A DNA stretch of 64,000 bases. It comes from Flavihumibacter sp. ZG627. Its GTDB lineage: Bacteria; Bacteroidota; Bacteroidia; Chitinophagales; Chitinophagaceae. Positions 28,092 through 36,998 of this stretch are shown here, in pieces; positions within the stretch are counted from its first letter, which is position 1; each line of letters begins with the position of its first letter. A program made the position numbers and the translations under genes. The DNA is taken from contig NZ_JPHF01000001.1 of the NCBI RefSeq assembly GCF_000814325.1, positions 711,140 through 775,139 on the forward strand, read 5' to 3'. Under the pieces are notes generated by a model. The model saw nothing but the letters and a program-made list of their open reading frames with translations. It made no database searches and was not told the origin of the DNA.

Positions 28092-28637
28092 GCCATCAAT
28101 TCCCTTCAATAAAAAATCAGCTTTCGTCTTCCACTTATCCGGTTCCAGTTGGAGCAATGTAATTTTATGCGCAGTAAAGTTTGCGTTGTAGTTAATGCTA
28201 TTGAAATAAGCAAATGCATCTTTAAATCCGCTTAGAGGTATATCGCGATTGGCAATTGTAATATGCGGATGGAAACGTCTTTTCTCCAGCCTGATCAATT
28301 CGGGTAACTGTGCATGCATTTCATGATTCAATTTATTATAACAGGAATTGAGTAAGTGGTTCTCTTTTACTTTCAGGAAGATCACTCTCTTATCAAAACT
28401 GCCGAATCCACCCACTTCAATCTCCAAGGGAATTTGTATCTGCACAAAATTTTGCAGCAATGCCTCCACGTTTTTTAAAGTATCGGCGTCAGTAGAAAAA
28501 GGAGCAACCAGGGTTATATGAGCGGGTGATTTCATCGCCACTTTACAACCATAGTGCTCCTTCATCCAATGTTTATATTGGCTGACCTGCTCCTCAATTT
28601 CTTGTGAAGCCAAAATCGCTATAAAAAACATCTGCAT
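28086..28637 (-). CDS. 2'-5' RNA ligase / cyclic phosphodiesterase family protein
   Basis: 183 residues (ATG at 28631 also possible). Both catalytic HxT motifs of the 2H phosphoesterase family are present: PAHITLVAPF near residue 44 and FHPHITIANR near residue 125. Family members open 2',3'-cyclic phosphates or join 2'-5' ends of RNA. The size matches the LigT/YjcG group. It is convergent with the gene at 27672 and follows the ABC permease after a CCATCCCT-type repeat. Confidence 0.88.
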   Translation of the reverse strand: MQMFFIAILASQEIEEQVSQYKHWMKEHYGCKVAMKSPAHITLVAPFSTDADTLKNVEALLQNFVQIQIPLEIEVGGFGSFDKRVIFLKVKENHLLNSCYNKLNHEMHAQLPELIRLEKRRFHPHITIANRDIPLSGFKDAFAYFNSINYNANFTAHKITLLQLEPDKWKTKADFLLKGIDGL

Positions 28638-28650
28638 TTCTTAGTCTCTT

Positions 28651-28709
28651 CCATCCCTCCATCTCTCCATCCCTCCATTCCATCCCTCCACCACTCCATC
28701 ACTCCCCCC
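28651..28709. repeat. CCATCCCT-type short tandem repeat
   Basis: Pyrimidine-only or nearly so, built of variants of CCATCCCT/CCATCTCT over about 59 bases. It begins at the stop of the reverse-strand ABC permease and ends 13 bases before the start of the RNA-ligase-like gene. It contains the same 17-mer as 17964-17980. Confidence 0.8.
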
Positions 28710-30009
28710 TTGCCGCCCACTTCCACATCTCCTTCCACGTGGGCTTCTTACCATACATCAAAATAGCGGTACGATAGATCCTTGCGGCAAGCCATGTTGT
28801 TCCGAGGAAACCCAGTACCAGCAAAGCCAGTGAGAGGGCGATCTGCCATCCCGGAACGCCATAGGGAAGGCGGGCCATCATTACGATAGGTGATGAAAGT
28901 GGAAACAGACTTCCGAAAAGTGCGAGTCCGCCATCAGGTTTATTAATAGCCTGTGTCATGATCACGAAAGAGAAGATGATGGGCATGGTGATGGGCAGCA
29001 TCAGTTGCTGAGCATCCTGCGGATCTTCATTCACGGCACTACCCACTGCTGCAAACAGGGAAGAATAAAGCAGGTAACCGCCCATGAAATAAAATATGAA
29101 GAGCACCAGTATCATTCCGATATTCACTTCATTGAGGTTGTTCATGATAGAACGCACCATTTCCAATTGTTTAGAATTACCACCCATAGCCTGCATGCCG
29201 CCTACCTGCGATGCGGCTGTGTCGAGCAGTTGGGGGAAGATAACGGGAAGCAATAGCTGCAGGGCCATCATGAGTACTCCCCATATCAGAAACTGAACCA
29301 GTCCCACTGCGCCGATACCCAGAATCTTTCCCATCATAAGCTGGAAGGGCTTTACGCTGCTCACCATCACTTCGGCAATTCGACTGGTCTTCTCTTCCAT
29401 CACGCCGCGCATAACCATGGCACCATAAATAAATAGTATCATATAGATCAGGATGCCGCTGATAAAACCAAGTCCATAGGCGAATCCTGTATTACCTGTT
29501 TTACCACCTTCTTTTGAAACCTTCAGATCGATGCCGGCCTTTGAGCTGTCCACCTGCTGAACCGTAACGCCGGGAGCAAGCAGGTGCTGGAGCCGCACCT
29601 TATCAAGGGCAGCGTTAAGTTTGTCTTCAATTTTATCCTGGGTCATCAGTCCAACACTAGAATTGCTGGAGTACACCAGGCTATCGCCTTTATTGCCTTT
29701 GAAGCCATCGGGAACAATAATATAGCCGGTATATTTTTTTTCATTCACTTCCTTCTGCAAAACTGCCACGTCGGCGCTGGGGAGAAAACTGAATTTAAGA
29801 TTGCTGTCGTCTTTCAGGTATTCTTTCAACTGGCCGCTGTTGCCGGCAACGGCAACATGAAGTTTGTCGTCAGATTTCACGCTGAAATAAATGATCATGG
29901 CATAAAAGCCAAAGATCAGGACGGGTAATAGTATGGTGGAAAGCAGGAAGGTCTTTTTCTGTACCCTGCTTAAAAATTCCCTTTGTATGATGATCAATAT
30001 CTTGTTCAT
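28699..30009 (-). CDS. ABC-2 type transporter permease (NatB-like)
   Basis: 436 residues. An N-terminal helix (about 20-40) is followed by a large extracytoplasmic domain of about 130 residues, then six helices from about 175 on (LGFISGILIYMILFIYGAMVMRGVMEEKTSRIAEVMVSSVKP is the hallmark segment of NatB-type permeases). It forms an exporter with the ATPase encoded 15 bases upstream. Substrate candidates in the family are Na+, drugs or peptides. The gene ends inside a short tandem repeat. Confidence 0.9.
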   Translation of the reverse strand: MNKILIIIQREFLSRVQKKTFLLSTILLPVLIFGFYAMIIYFSVKSDDKLHVAVAGNSGQLKEYLKDDSNLKFSFLPSADVAVLQKEVNEKKYTGYIIVPDGFKGNKGDSLVYSSNSSVGLMTQDKIEDKLNAALDKVRLQHLLAPGVTVQQVDSSKAGIDLKVSKEGGKTGNTGFAYGLGFISGILIYMILFIYGAMVMRGVMEEKTSRIAEVMVSSVKPFQLMMGKILGIGAVGLVQFLIWGVLMMALQLLLPVIFPQLLDTAASQVGGMQAMGGNSKQLEMVRSIMNNLNEVNIGMILVLFIFYFMGGYLLYSSLFAAVGSAVNEDPQDAQQLMLPITMPIIFSFVIMTQAINKPDGGLALFGSLFPLSSPIVMMARLPYGVPGWQIALSLALLVLGFLGTTWLAARIYRTAILMYGKKPTWKEMWKWAARGE

Positions 30010-30024
30010 GGATTTCGGTTAGTG

Positions 30025-30960
30025 TTAAACGTTGGTTGACTGGAATTCTCTAGATGCTACATGACTTCCTTTTACCAGCCTGATGAAGATATCATTCAGG
30101 GTGGGCAGCTCTTCCTGGAATCCGCGGATGGGAACACCGGCATTTATCAGTTGCTTCAGAACTTCGTTTGTATTTGCCTGTGGTTGAAGCTGTATCACCC
30201 ATTCTTCGCCCTCCTGTTGCAGAATTTTAAATCCTTCTGTTGCGTTCACGGGGTGCGGACCGTCGGTGGTAAGCCTGAAGAGGTTTTCCTTGTACTGCTG
30301 GCGAATGGCATCAACTTTTCCATCCAGTATCTTCTTTCCCTTGTTTACCAGGATGATCTGGTCGCAGATCTCTTCCACCTGTTCCATGCGGTGGGTGCTG
30401 AAGATAACGGTAGCGCCTCTTTTAGCGAGTTGGAAGATCTCTTCTTTGATAAGGTTGGCGTTCACGGGATCGAGACCGCTGAAGGGCTCATCGAGAATGA
30501 TCAGTTTGGGTTCATGCAGTACGGTGGTGACGAACTGAAGTTTTTGTCCCATGCCCTTACTGAGGTCTTCCACCTTCTTACCCCACCAGCTCTGCATCTC
30601 GAATTTTTCAAACCAGTGCTTAACTTTTTCGATGGCTTCTGCTTTTGGTAATCCCTTAAGCTGGGCCAGGTATACGGCCTGGTCGCCGATCTTCATCTTT
30701 TTATAGAGACCTCTCTCTTCTGGCATGTAGCCGATCTTGAGGATATCATCGGTAGCATGAAAAGGCTTGCCATCAAAGATGATAGAGCCCTCATCCGGAT
30801 AGAAGATGCCGGTGATCATGCGGAGCAGGGTTGTTTTACCAGCGCCATTTGGTCCAAGTAAACCAAAGATGGTTCCACGCTCGATGGAGAAGCTGATATC
30901 ATCCACCGCTTTTTGCGTAGCATAAAATTTTTTGAGATTGCGAACTTCCAGTAAGGACAT
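30025..30960 (-). CDS. ABC transporter ATP-binding protein (NatA-like)
   Basis: 311 residues. Walker A GLLGPNGAGKTTLLRMI, signature LSKGMGQKLQF, Walker B KLIILDEPFSGLDPVN and switch His in FSTHRMEQ are all intact. The C-terminal 75 residues form the DUF4162-type extension typical of exporter ATPases (VDAIRQQYKENLFRL). It works with the permease at 28699, 15 bases downstream, at the inner membrane. Confidence 0.94.
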   Translation of the reverse strand: MSLLEVRNLKKFYATQKAVDDISFSIERGTIFGLLGPNGAGKTTLLRMITGIFYPDEGSIIFDGKPFHATDDILKIGYMPEERGLYKKMKIGDQAVYLAQLKGLPKAEAIEKVKHWFEKFEMQSWWGKKVEDLSKGMGQKLQFVTTVLHEPKLIILDEPFSGLDPVNANLIKEEIFQLAKRGATVIFSTHRMEQVEEICDQIILVNKGKKILDGKVDAIRQQYKENLFRLTTDGPHPVNATEGFKILQQEGEEWVIQLQPQANTNEVLKQLINAGVPIRGFQEELPTLNDIFIRLVKGSHVASREFQSTNV

Positions 30961-31034
30961 AGTCTAGGTTTAGGTTCAAAAGTAAAAGGAACAATCTGTT
31001 AGATGCAGATTGGGAAGATATATTACATAAATGG

Positions 31035-32600
31035 TCAGGAATCTTTTCTGGTGAATAATTCCACCAGTTGAAGGGCGATCTTTTCACCGTCCATGGCCGC
31101 GCTCACGATACCGCCTGCATAACCGGCACCTTCGCCAGCAGGATACAATCCCTTTATTTGCGGGTGTTCTAATGAAAGCGGGTGTCGGGGAATGCGAACA
31201 GGCGAAGAGGTCCTTGATTCAGTAGCCACTACGATGGCTTCCTGGCTATAGTAGCCGCGCATCTTCTGTCCGAAAGCTTTGAAACCCTCTGCCAGGCTCT
31301 TGTAAACAAAGCCGGGGAGAACATCCCAGAGCGGTGCTGCATGCACGCCGGGTAAATAGGAGCAGGGGGGAAGGGTGGAAGAGATTTTCCTGGTGATGAA
31401 GTCGGGCATTCGCAGTGCCGGCGCAACAAATTTTCCACCGCCGGCATCAAAGGCCTTTTTCTCTACCTGCTGCTGGAAATGCATGGCAGAGAGGGCTCCG
31501 GCCTGGTTGCCATAATCCTTTTCCTCTATAGAAACCACCATGCCGGAGTTTGCATAGGGGTTATTTCTTTTAGAGGGGCTCCATCCATTAACTACCAGTT
31601 CACCGGGACTGGTGGCAGCGGGAGCAATGATACCACCGGGACACATACAGAAAGAAAATACGCCGCGGCCACCTACCTGCTGAACAAGATTATAAGAGGC
31701 GGGGGGAAGAAATTCTGAGCGCGTGGAACAATGATACTGGATACTGTCGATCAGCTCCTGCGGGTGTTCTATGCGAACACCCAGCGCAAAAGGTTTGGCC
31801 TCGATGAGTATCTGCTGCAGATGGAGCAATTGAAAAATATCGCGGGCGGAGTGACCAGTGGCGAGGATCACTGCAGCGGCATCAAAGCGGTTGCCCGAAG
31901 CTGTTAGTACACCGGTTATCCTTCCCTCTTTAATATTGAAAGCGCTCACCTTTTGTTCAAAATGGAACTCCCCGCCGGCAGCCAGTATTTGCTGGCGCAT
32001 GGCCACCATGATATTCGGTAATTTATTAGTGCCGATATGCGGATGGGCTTCATAGAGAATTCTCTCATCGGCACCAAACTGAACAAAGAGGTTAAGGATG
32101 CGGTCGATACTGCCACGTTTATTACTGCGGGTATAAAGTTTTCCATCGCTATATGTACCGGCACCGCCTTCTCCAAAACAATAGTTGCTGTCGGGATTCA
32201 CCTCTCCCTCCTTATTGAGTGCAGCAAGATCACGACGCCTTGCCCTTACATCTTTTCCCCTTTCGAGGATGATGGGGCGGATACCTTTTTCAAGTAGCTG
32301 CAGTGCAGCAAATAGTCCGCAGGGTCCGGCACCAACAATAATAACAGCATGCCGCGCCTGCCGAACATCAGGAAAAGAAATAGTATTTATGCTGCGCTGG
32401 TGGAAGGGCTCATCAATAAAAACGTTGAGGGTAAGATTGATGCGAACCTGCCGGCCGCGGGCATCGATCGATTTGCGGAGTATATGGAAACCTGTAATTG
32501 CTTCCCGTTTTTTTCCTGCCGCCGTGGCAAGATAGGCGCTGATATGCTGGTGGTTCTCTGCTTCGGCAGGACTCACCTGTATCGTGAATTGTTGTTGCAT
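31035..32600 (-). CDS. FAD-dependent oxidoreductase of the COG2509 type
   Basis: 521 residues. A small N-terminal domain (about 1-85) precedes the dinucleotide-binding motif VIIVGAGPCGLFAALQLLEKG. Further landmarks are CFGEGGAGTYSDGKLYTR, AAVILATGHSARDIF, GRGVFSFCMCPGGIIAPA and the C-terminal LYPAGEGAGYAGGIVSAAMDGEKIA. The family is annotated as NAD(P)/FAD-dependent proteins; the reaction is unknown. It precedes the ABC genes on the same strand with 74 bases between, probably a separate unit. Confidence 0.9.
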   Translation of the reverse strand: MQQQFTIQVSPAEAENHQHISAYLATAAGKKREAITGFHILRKSIDARGRQVRINLTLNVFIDEPFHQRSINTISFPDVRQARHAVIIVGAGPCGLFAALQLLEKGIRPIILERGKDVRARRRDLAALNKEGEVNPDSNYCFGEGGAGTYSDGKLYTRSNKRGSIDRILNLFVQFGADERILYEAHPHIGTNKLPNIMVAMRQQILAAGGEFHFEQKVSAFNIKEGRITGVLTASGNRFDAAAVILATGHSARDIFQLLHLQQILIEAKPFALGVRIEHPQELIDSIQYHCSTRSEFLPPASYNLVQQVGGRGVFSFCMCPGGIIAPAATSPGELVVNGWSPSKRNNPYANSGMVVSIEEKDYGNQAGALSAMHFQQQVEKKAFDAGGGKFVAPALRMPDFITRKISSTLPPCSYLPGVHAAPLWDVLPGFVYKSLAEGFKAFGQKMRGYYSQEAIVVATESRTSSPVRIPRHPLSLEHPQIKGLYPAGEGAGYAGGIVSAAMDGEKIALQLVELFTRKDS

Positions 32601-32700
32601 GGTTAGGTATTTATCCTAAAACAGCAAAATTAATCTTTCGGCGAAATTGGTTGGCAGGAAAAAGATAATAAGCATAATATTTGTACCTTTTAACACGAGT

Positions 32701-33459
32701 ATGCAATATTCCCTCCGTAAGAAATTTATCGTATATATAATGCCGTTGGCGGCAATCCTGGTTTCCTGCAGTACCTATTACCAGCCGGCCAGCGTTGCTT
32801 ATGAGAAAGTGCAGGTGAAACCCGCTGCCGGAACTTCAAAAGAAATGCAGCAGATGCTGGAGCCCTATTCAGCAACAGTGGGACAAAGCATGAAGAAGGT
32901 GATCGGTCAGATGGGGGAAGTTCATGAGAAGGCATTACCGCAAAGCAGGTTGGGCAATCTTATGACCGATGCGGTGAAAGCAGAGGCCACCCGCTTGTAT
33001 GGAGTACCGGTTGATGTTGCCTTTATTAATTATGGCGGCATCAGGGTTAACCAGATGCTTCCGGGCGATGTTCATCTCGGCAATGTATATGAGTTGATGC
33101 CCTTTGACAACCTGCTGATCATACAGCGACTGCCAGGCACTGTATTCAAAGAGATGATGGATAATATCGCCAAAAGAAATGGATGGCCTGCCAGTGGTAT
33201 CACCTATACTATTAAAGACAAGAAGGCGGTGGATATAATGATCGGCGGACAGCCATTTGATATTTCAAAAACATATGTGGTGGCCAATTCAGATTATGTA
33301 GCCAATGGTGGTGATGATATGGAAATGCTGAAAGCCATCAGGCAGGAGAACAAGGGCTATCTTCTAAGAGATGCGCTGATAAAATATTTCAGTGCTTTTG
33401 CAGAGAGAGGAGAAAAAATTAACGGACCAGCGGAAACAAGGATTAAATATGCTGACTAG
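32701..33459 (+). CDS. 5'-nucleotidase C-terminal domain lipoprotein
   Basis: 252 residues from MQYSLRKKFIVYIMPLAAILVSC; the lipobox VSC lies 21 residues after this start, so I prefer it over ATG 32647. The rest is a lone 5_nucleotid_C domain: PQSRLGNLMTDAVKAEA, VDVAFINYGGIRV, VYELMPFDNLLIIQRLPG and YVVANSDYVANGGDDM. In UshA-type enzymes this domain binds the nucleotide. Here it is a separate lipoprotein, and the metallophosphatase part follows as the next gene with an 11-base overlap. I infer that the two proteins act together. Confidence 0.88.
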   Translation: MQYSLRKKFIVYIMPLAAILVSCSTYYQPASVAYEKVQVKPAAGTSKEMQQMLEPYSATVGQSMKKVIGQMGEVHEKALPQSRLGNLMTDAVKAEATRLYGVPVDVAFINYGGIRVNQMLPGDVHLGNVYELMPFDNLLIIQRLPGTVFKEMMDNIAKRNGWPASGITYTIKDKKAVDIMIGGQPFDISKTYVVANSDYVANGGDDMEMLKAIRQENKGYLLRDALIKYFSAFAERGEKINGPAETRIKYAD

Positions 33460-34384
33460 AAGAAATTTTATACAGAAGACGGCACTCACGGCCGGTGCGC
33501 TTGTTGCGGGCAATTCATTGATGAGTGAGGTGATGGCGGAAGAAGCGGCGCAGAAGCTGGTGATATTACATACCAATGATGTACATAGCAGGCTGGAACC
33601 ATTTCCGATGGATGGCGGTCGCAACCAGGGTCTTGGGGGTGTGGCTGCGCGGGCTGAACGGATAAAGCAGGTGAGGGCAGAAGGAAGCCAGGTATTATTA
33701 TTGGATGCGGGTGATATATTCCAGGGCACACCCTATTTTAATTTCTATAAGGGCGAGCCCGAGATGAAAGCAATGGCGGCGATGGGATATGATGCGTGTA
33801 CCATGGGCAATCATGATTTTGATGCGGGGCTTGAGAACTTTGCCAATCAGTTGATGCATGCAAATTTTCCGGTGCTGCTGAGTAATTATGATTTTAGTCA
33901 TACTCCAATGGAGCATAAGGCGATACCTTATAAGATATTTAAGAAAGGCAAATTAAAAGTAGGTATAACGGGTGTAGGAATTGAGTTGAAAGGTCTTGTG
34001 CCTGAAAACTTATATGGTGCAACGCGATATCTCGACCCGGTGAAAGAGGCGACAAGGGTTGCGGAGCATCTTAAGAAGAAGGAGGGATGTGATATGGTGA
34101 TCTGTCTTAGTCATCTTGGCGCAAAATACAGAGATAATAAAGTGAGTGATGAAGTGTTTGCGAAGGAGAGTGACCACATAGATTTAGTAATAGGCGGTCA
34201 TACACATACGTTTTTTGATGCACCTGTTGTGTATAAAAATAAAAGCGGGGATGATGTGATAGTGAACCAGGTAGGGTGGGGTGGAATCGTTCTAGGCCGC
34301 ATGGACTTTGCGTTTCAGCGGAATAAAAGAAAAAATTTGGAGGCTTCGCACACTGTTGTTATTGGCAAAAAAACAAGTGAGTAA
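33449..34384 (+). CDS. 5'-nucleotidase metallophosphatase domain protein, Tat-exported
   Basis: 311 residues from MLTRRNFIQKTALTAGALVAG, a twin-arginine signal. Metal-binding motifs of the UshA family are intact: LHTNDVHSRLEPF, LLDAGDIFQGTPYF, TMGNHDFDAG, VICLSHLG and VIGGHTHTFF. The start overlaps the end of the upstream C-terminal-domain gene by 11 bases, indicating translational coupling. Normally both domains form one protein in the order phosphatase then nucleotide-binding; here they are split and the gene order is reversed. Confidence 0.92.
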   Translation: MLTRRNFIQKTALTAGALVAGNSLMSEVMAEEAAQKLVILHTNDVHSRLEPFPMDGGRNQGLGGVAARAERIKQVRAEGSQVLLLDAGDIFQGTPYFNFYKGEPEMKAMAAMGYDACTMGNHDFDAGLENFANQLMHANFPVLLSNYDFSHTPMEHKAIPYKIFKKGKLKVGITGVGIELKGLVPENLYGATRYLDPVKEATRVAEHLKKKEGCDMVICLSHLGAKYRDNKVSDEVFAKESDHIDLVIGGHTHTFFDAPVVYKNKSGDDVIVNQVGWGGIVLGRMDFAFQRNKRKNLEASHTVVIGKKTSE

Positions 34385-34520
34385 AAAATTTTTTTTTCAA
34401 CGAAAATATTTGATATTCGTCCCCCTACGTTACTTTTTTCTATAACATTTTTTGTATGTTGTAGAGGATGAAATTCGGAGAAATAGTTTGCAACACATTA
34501 TTAAAACTGCTCGTTCAGAA

Positions 34521-35954
34521 ATGACCAAAACCTTAGATACAGTCTGGAATAGTTGTCTGGAGATCATCAAGGATATCGTGGAGTGGCAGCATTTCAAAAC
34601 ATGGTTCGAGCCAATTAAGCCCGTTGAACTCAAGAGCACCGTATTAGTGATCCAGGTACCCAGTCAGTTTTTTTATGAGTATCTCGAAGAACATTACGTT
34701 AACCTGTTAGCAAAAACATTGCGCAGGGTTTTGGGTAAAGATGCGCAATTGGAATATCGGATCATGGTTGATAGTGGCAATCATAAGAATAAACCTTTGA
34801 CGATGGACATACCCGCGCACGGGTATAAAACTTATTCGAACAATGAGATGGATTTTCCATTGGTGATCAGCAATCCGGTGAAGAATCCTTTTGTTATTCC
34901 CGGTCTGAAAAAAATGCAGATCGATCCGCAGTTGAATCCTATCTATACATTTGATGCCTATATAGAAGGAGATTGCAACAGGGTAGCCCGCAGGGCCGGT
35001 AAAACGGTAGCGGAGAAGCCTGGTGCCAATTCCTTTAATCCGCTGGTGATATATGGAGGGGTTGGATTGGGTAAGACGCATCTTGCCCAGGCCATCGGAA
35101 ACGATGTAAAGCGATCCAATCCAAACAAGGTAGTATTATATGTGAGCTCGGAGAAGTTCATCAACCAGTTTGTAGATCATAGCCGCAATAATGCCATCAA
35201 TGATTTTATTCATTTCTACCAGTTGATAGATGTGCTCATCATTGATGATGTACAGTTCTTCAACCGGGCGGAGAAATCACAGGATGCCTTCTTTGCGATC
35301 TTCAACCATCTTCACCAGAGTGGCAAGCAGCTTATCCTAACTTCAGATAAGAGTCCCAAGGATCTTGAAGGAGTACAGGAGCGCTTGCTGAGCAGGTTCA
35401 GGTGGGGGCTTTCGGCCGACCTGCAGGTTCCTGATTATGAGACCCGTATAGATATATTGGAGCGGAAGATGAAGAATGACGGGTTGGATATGCCAAGGGA
35501 GGTAGTGAAGTACCTGGCGTATAATATCAACAGCAATGTGCGGGAGCTGGAGGGGGCGCTGATATCACTTTTGGCACAGTCTTCGCTTAACCGAAGGGAA
35601 ATAGACCTAGACTTGGCCAAGAAAGTGCTCCGTAACTTCGTGAAGACCTCTTCAAAAGAGATCACCATAGAAGCCATTCAGAAGATGGTATGCGATTATT
35701 TCGATGTTTCTTACGACAAATTATTGCAGAAGACCCGGAAGCGCGAGATCGTGCAGGCCCGCCAGATCACTATGTTCCTGGCAAAATCATTTACTAAGAA
35801 TTCACTCAAAACAATCGGCGAGCATTTTGGGGGAAGGGATCATACTACGGTGATACATTCCTGCCAGACCGTCAAGGATCTTATGGATACAGACAATGTA
35901 TTCAGGGAGAATGTGATGGAGTTGCAGCAGAAGGTACAGCTGGCGGCATTGTAA
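34521..35954 (+). CDS. dnaA: Chromosomal replication initiator DnaA
   Basis: 477 residues from MTKTLDTVWNSCLEII, the usual Bacteroidota start; the upstream in-frame ATG at 34452 would add 23 unlike residues. Domain I is at 1-90. The AAA+ domain has Walker A GGVGLGKTH (from residue 179) and Walker B LIIDDVQFF. The C-terminal DNA-binding domain carries the signature FGGRDHTTVIHSC. It opens oriC. I see no cluster of TTATCCACA boxes nearby, so oriC is not shown to be here. The 136 bases upstream are very T-rich. Confidence 0.96.
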   Translation: MTKTLDTVWNSCLEIIKDIVEWQHFKTWFEPIKPVELKSTVLVIQVPSQFFYEYLEEHYVNLLAKTLRRVLGKDAQLEYRIMVDSGNHKNKPLTMDIPAHGYKTYSNNEMDFPLVISNPVKNPFVIPGLKKMQIDPQLNPIYTFDAYIEGDCNRVARRAGKTVAEKPGANSFNPLVIYGGVGLGKTHLAQAIGNDVKRSNPNKVVLYVSSEKFINQFVDHSRNNAINDFIHFYQLIDVLIIDDVQFFNRAEKSQDAFFAIFNHLHQSGKQLILTSDKSPKDLEGVQERLLSRFRWGLSADLQVPDYETRIDILERKMKNDGLDMPREVVKYLAYNINSNVRELEGALISLLAQSSLNRREIDLDLAKKVLRNFVKTSSKEITIEAIQKMVCDYFDVSYDKLLQKTRKREIVQARQITMFLAKSFTKNSLKTIGEHFGGRDHTTVIHSCQTVKDLMDTDNVFRENVMELQQKVQLAAL

Positions 35955-36015
35955 TTGCATATACGGGTGACGGCATTTACAATGCCGATAAAGCACTAAA
36001 AATATAGCGTAAAAT

Positions 36016-36048
36016 TTTGGGAGATAAATAGTTAAATCCCTATTTTTG
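36016..36048 (+). promoter_or_regulatory. Bacteroidota-type promoter of tRNA-Ser
   Basis: TTTG (36016-36019), 21 bases, then TATTTTTG (36041-36048), an exact TTTG/TAnnTTTG pair. The predicted start is near 36055, about 24 bases before the tRNA. Confidence 0.75.
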
Positions 36049-36078
36049 CGTCCCCTTGAACCCGTTTCAAGGCAGGTA

Positions 36079-36172
36079 GGTGAGGTGCCTGAGTGGCCGA
36101 AAGGGCCGGTTTGCTAAACCGTTGTACGAGCTTAAACTTGTACCGAGGGTTCGAATCCCTCCCTCACCGCCA
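36079..36172 (+). tRNA. tRNA-Ser (anticodon GCU), CCA encoded
   Basis: The acceptor stem GGTGAGG / CCTCACC, a long variable arm typical of class II tRNAs (gtacgagcttaaacttgtac), the T-arm GAGGGTTCGAATCCCTC and the anticodon loop tttGCTaaa are all present. A genomic CCA follows the discriminator G. It decodes AGC and AGU serine codons. Confidence 0.96.
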
Positions 36173-36174
36173 GC

Positions 36175-36233
36175 GACCGCCGAAGCTTGCGCCGCCGCTA
36201 AAGCTCTGGCGCACGCAGACAGCGAAGGCGGTC
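36175..36233. repeat. GC-rich nested inverted repeat after tRNA-Ser
   Basis: Outer arms GACCGCC (36175-36181) and GGCGGTC (36227-36233) enclose inner arms TGCGCC (36188-36193) and GGCGCA (36208-36213). It begins two bases after the tRNA CCA, so it would fold in the tRNA precursor tail. Its GC content contrasts with the AT-rich DNA that follows. Confidence 0.75.
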
Positions 36234-36250
36234 ATTCTTCAATATTCGCG

Positions 36251-36283
36251 AAACGCAGATCTAACTAGGGTTTGCGTTTTTTT
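36251..36283 (+). terminator. Probable terminator of the tRNA-Ser transcript
   Basis: AAACGCA (36251-36257) and TGCGTTT (36273-36279) pair, followed by more Ts. The loop of 15 bases is long, so strength is uncertain. Confidence 0.5.
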
Positions 36284-36350
36284 AATTCTATAGTTGTTAT
36301 AGTGTAAGAATATGTGGTTATTTTTTTACATAATGCAACTCGCACCTCAA

Positions 36351-36382
36351 TTTGATATTATGATTTTATAGATGTACCTTTT
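36351..36382 (+). promoter_or_regulatory. Predicted promoter of the Panacea module
   Basis: TTTG (36351-36354), 20 bases, then TACCTTTT (36375-36382), one base off TAnnTTTG. The GTG start lies 17 bases downstream. Confidence 0.5.
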
Positions 36383-36398
36383 CTAAATAATAATAAAA

Positions 36399-36998
36399 GT
36401 GAAAGGATTTAATTATAAAAAGTCAGTGCAAGCATTGGCTTTAATTGCTTTGTCTGAACAAGGGGTAATGAACAAAATGAAAGCAATTAAATTGATTTGG
36501 CTTGCTGATCGGCTTCATTTAAGACGTTACGGCAGAACAATAACTGGCGATACTTATTTTGCTTTAAAATTAGGACCGATTGCGTCTAACACAAGGGATA
36601 TACTTGAAGCAAGTTCATTTGCAAGTGATGAGGAAACGGCATATTCAAATAATTTCATAAAGCAAGAAGGGAAAAATTATTATAGACTTATTGGTGATTT
36701 TAACGCTAAAGTTTTTTCCAAGACTGATGTTGAGGTTTTGAAAATGATTATTGCTGAATACGGGAAAATGGATCAATTTGACCTAAGTGATTTTAGTCAC
36801 AGATTTCCAGAATGGAAAAAGTGGGAGCTTGAATTAAAAAGAGGTAACCCTTCCAGGTATCCAATGGAAATTGAAGATTTTTTTATTGATCCGGTAGAGA
36901 ATCCTAAAGTATTTCAAGAAGATCCTGAAATGCTTGAAAATATTAAAGATATTTTTTTGAAGAAACATTATTCTGAAGATGCCACCACAGTTGATTAA
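36399..36998 (+). CDS. Panacea-domain protein, probable antitoxin
   Basis: 199 residues from a GTG start. The core KAIKLIWLADRLHLRRYGRTITGDTYFALKLGPI is the hallmark of the Panacea domain (SocA-like, formerly DUF4065), known to neutralise many unrelated toxins in two-gene modules (PanAT). The C-terminal 75 residues (LSDFSHRFPEWKKWELEL onward) are typical of the antitoxin form. The next gene starts 20 bases before this one stops. The region is visibly richer in A and T than the flanks, fitting a transferred module next to a tRNA. Antitoxin function is inferred from the domain and the coupled partner. Confidence 0.82.
   Translation: MKGFNYKKSVQALALIALSEQGVMNKMKAIKLIWLADRLHLRRYGRTITGDTYFALKLGPIASNTRDILEASSFASDEETAYSNNFIKQEGKNYYRLIGDFNAKVFSKTDVEVLKMIIAEYGKMDQFDLSDFSHRFPEWKKWELELKRGNPSRYPMEIEDFFIDPVENPKVFQEDPEMLENIKDIFLKKHYSEDATTVD

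Noticed and set aside
34385..36078. Replication origin around dnaA
   Set aside because: No cluster of TTATCCACA boxes or AT-rich unwinding repeats with boxes could be seen on either side of dnaA.
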